This document shows, one piece after another, positions 6,507 through 6,507 of a stretch of 6,507 nt of DNA (positions are counted from its first letter, which is position 1; every line of letters starts with the position of its first letter). The notes below the pieces were generated by a model that saw nothing but the letters and a program-made list of their open reading frames with translations, did no database searches and had not been told where the DNA came from. Where the stretch lies: contig CANHKH010000192.1 of NCBI GenBank assembly GCA_947460165.1, positions 1 to 6,507 on the forward strand, read 5' to 3'. Source of the stretch: Comamonadaceae bacterium (GTDB lineage Bacteria; Pseudomonadota; Gammaproteobacteria; Burkholderiales; Burkholderiaceae_C). Both the position numbers and the translations under genes were made by a program.

Positions 6507-6507
6507 G

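Noticed and set aside
1..6507. A defence, mobile or otherwise novel gene system
   Set aside because: Every recognisable reading frame belongs to rne or the hemDXY operon. There are no transposase, integrase, toxin, nuclease-effector or array-like signals.

Overview
The window reads as ordinary chromosomal housekeeping DNA from a high-GC betaproteobacterium. The RNase E tail type, the gene set hemD-hemX-hemY and the strong G/C third-position bias point to Burkholderiales, most likely Comamonadaceae. That placement is inferred from recognised protein families. The genus cannot be fixed from the sequence alone.

Layout: the left half (2-3043, + strand) is nearly all of rne, the gene for ribonuclease E. 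It lacks only about the first 28 codons, which lie off the left edge. The catalytic half is canonical: S1 domain, 5'-sensor, DNase I-like domain with both metal-binding aspartates, and CPRC zinc-link. It is followed by a long low-complexity C-terminal half with a membrane-anchor-like amphipathic segment, several arginine-rich blocks including two Arg-Glu-Pro tandem repeats, and a structured-looking tail at the very C-terminus. A perfect 12-bp hairpin flanked by A and T tracts lies just after the stop and should terminate transcription from both sides.

The right half (3248-6506, - strand) is a compact operon read right to left: hemD (uroporphyrinogen-III synthase), hemX and hemY. hemD and hemX overlap by ATGA; hemX and hemY are 14 bp apart. 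HemD closes the tetrapyrrole ring in heme/siroheme synthesis. HemX and HemY are inner-membrane-anchored proteins of poorly defined role that travel with hemC/hemD in beta- and gammaproteobacteria. hemC probably lies just off the right edge.

I see no tRNA or rRNA gene, insertion sequence, CRISPR array, phage or defence gene. The only non-coding stretch is the 204-bp convergent intergenic region. The most interesting material is the fast-evolving, repeat-bearing scaffold half of RNase E and the two uncharacterised Hem-associated membrane proteins. I did not find evidence of a novel multi-gene system.
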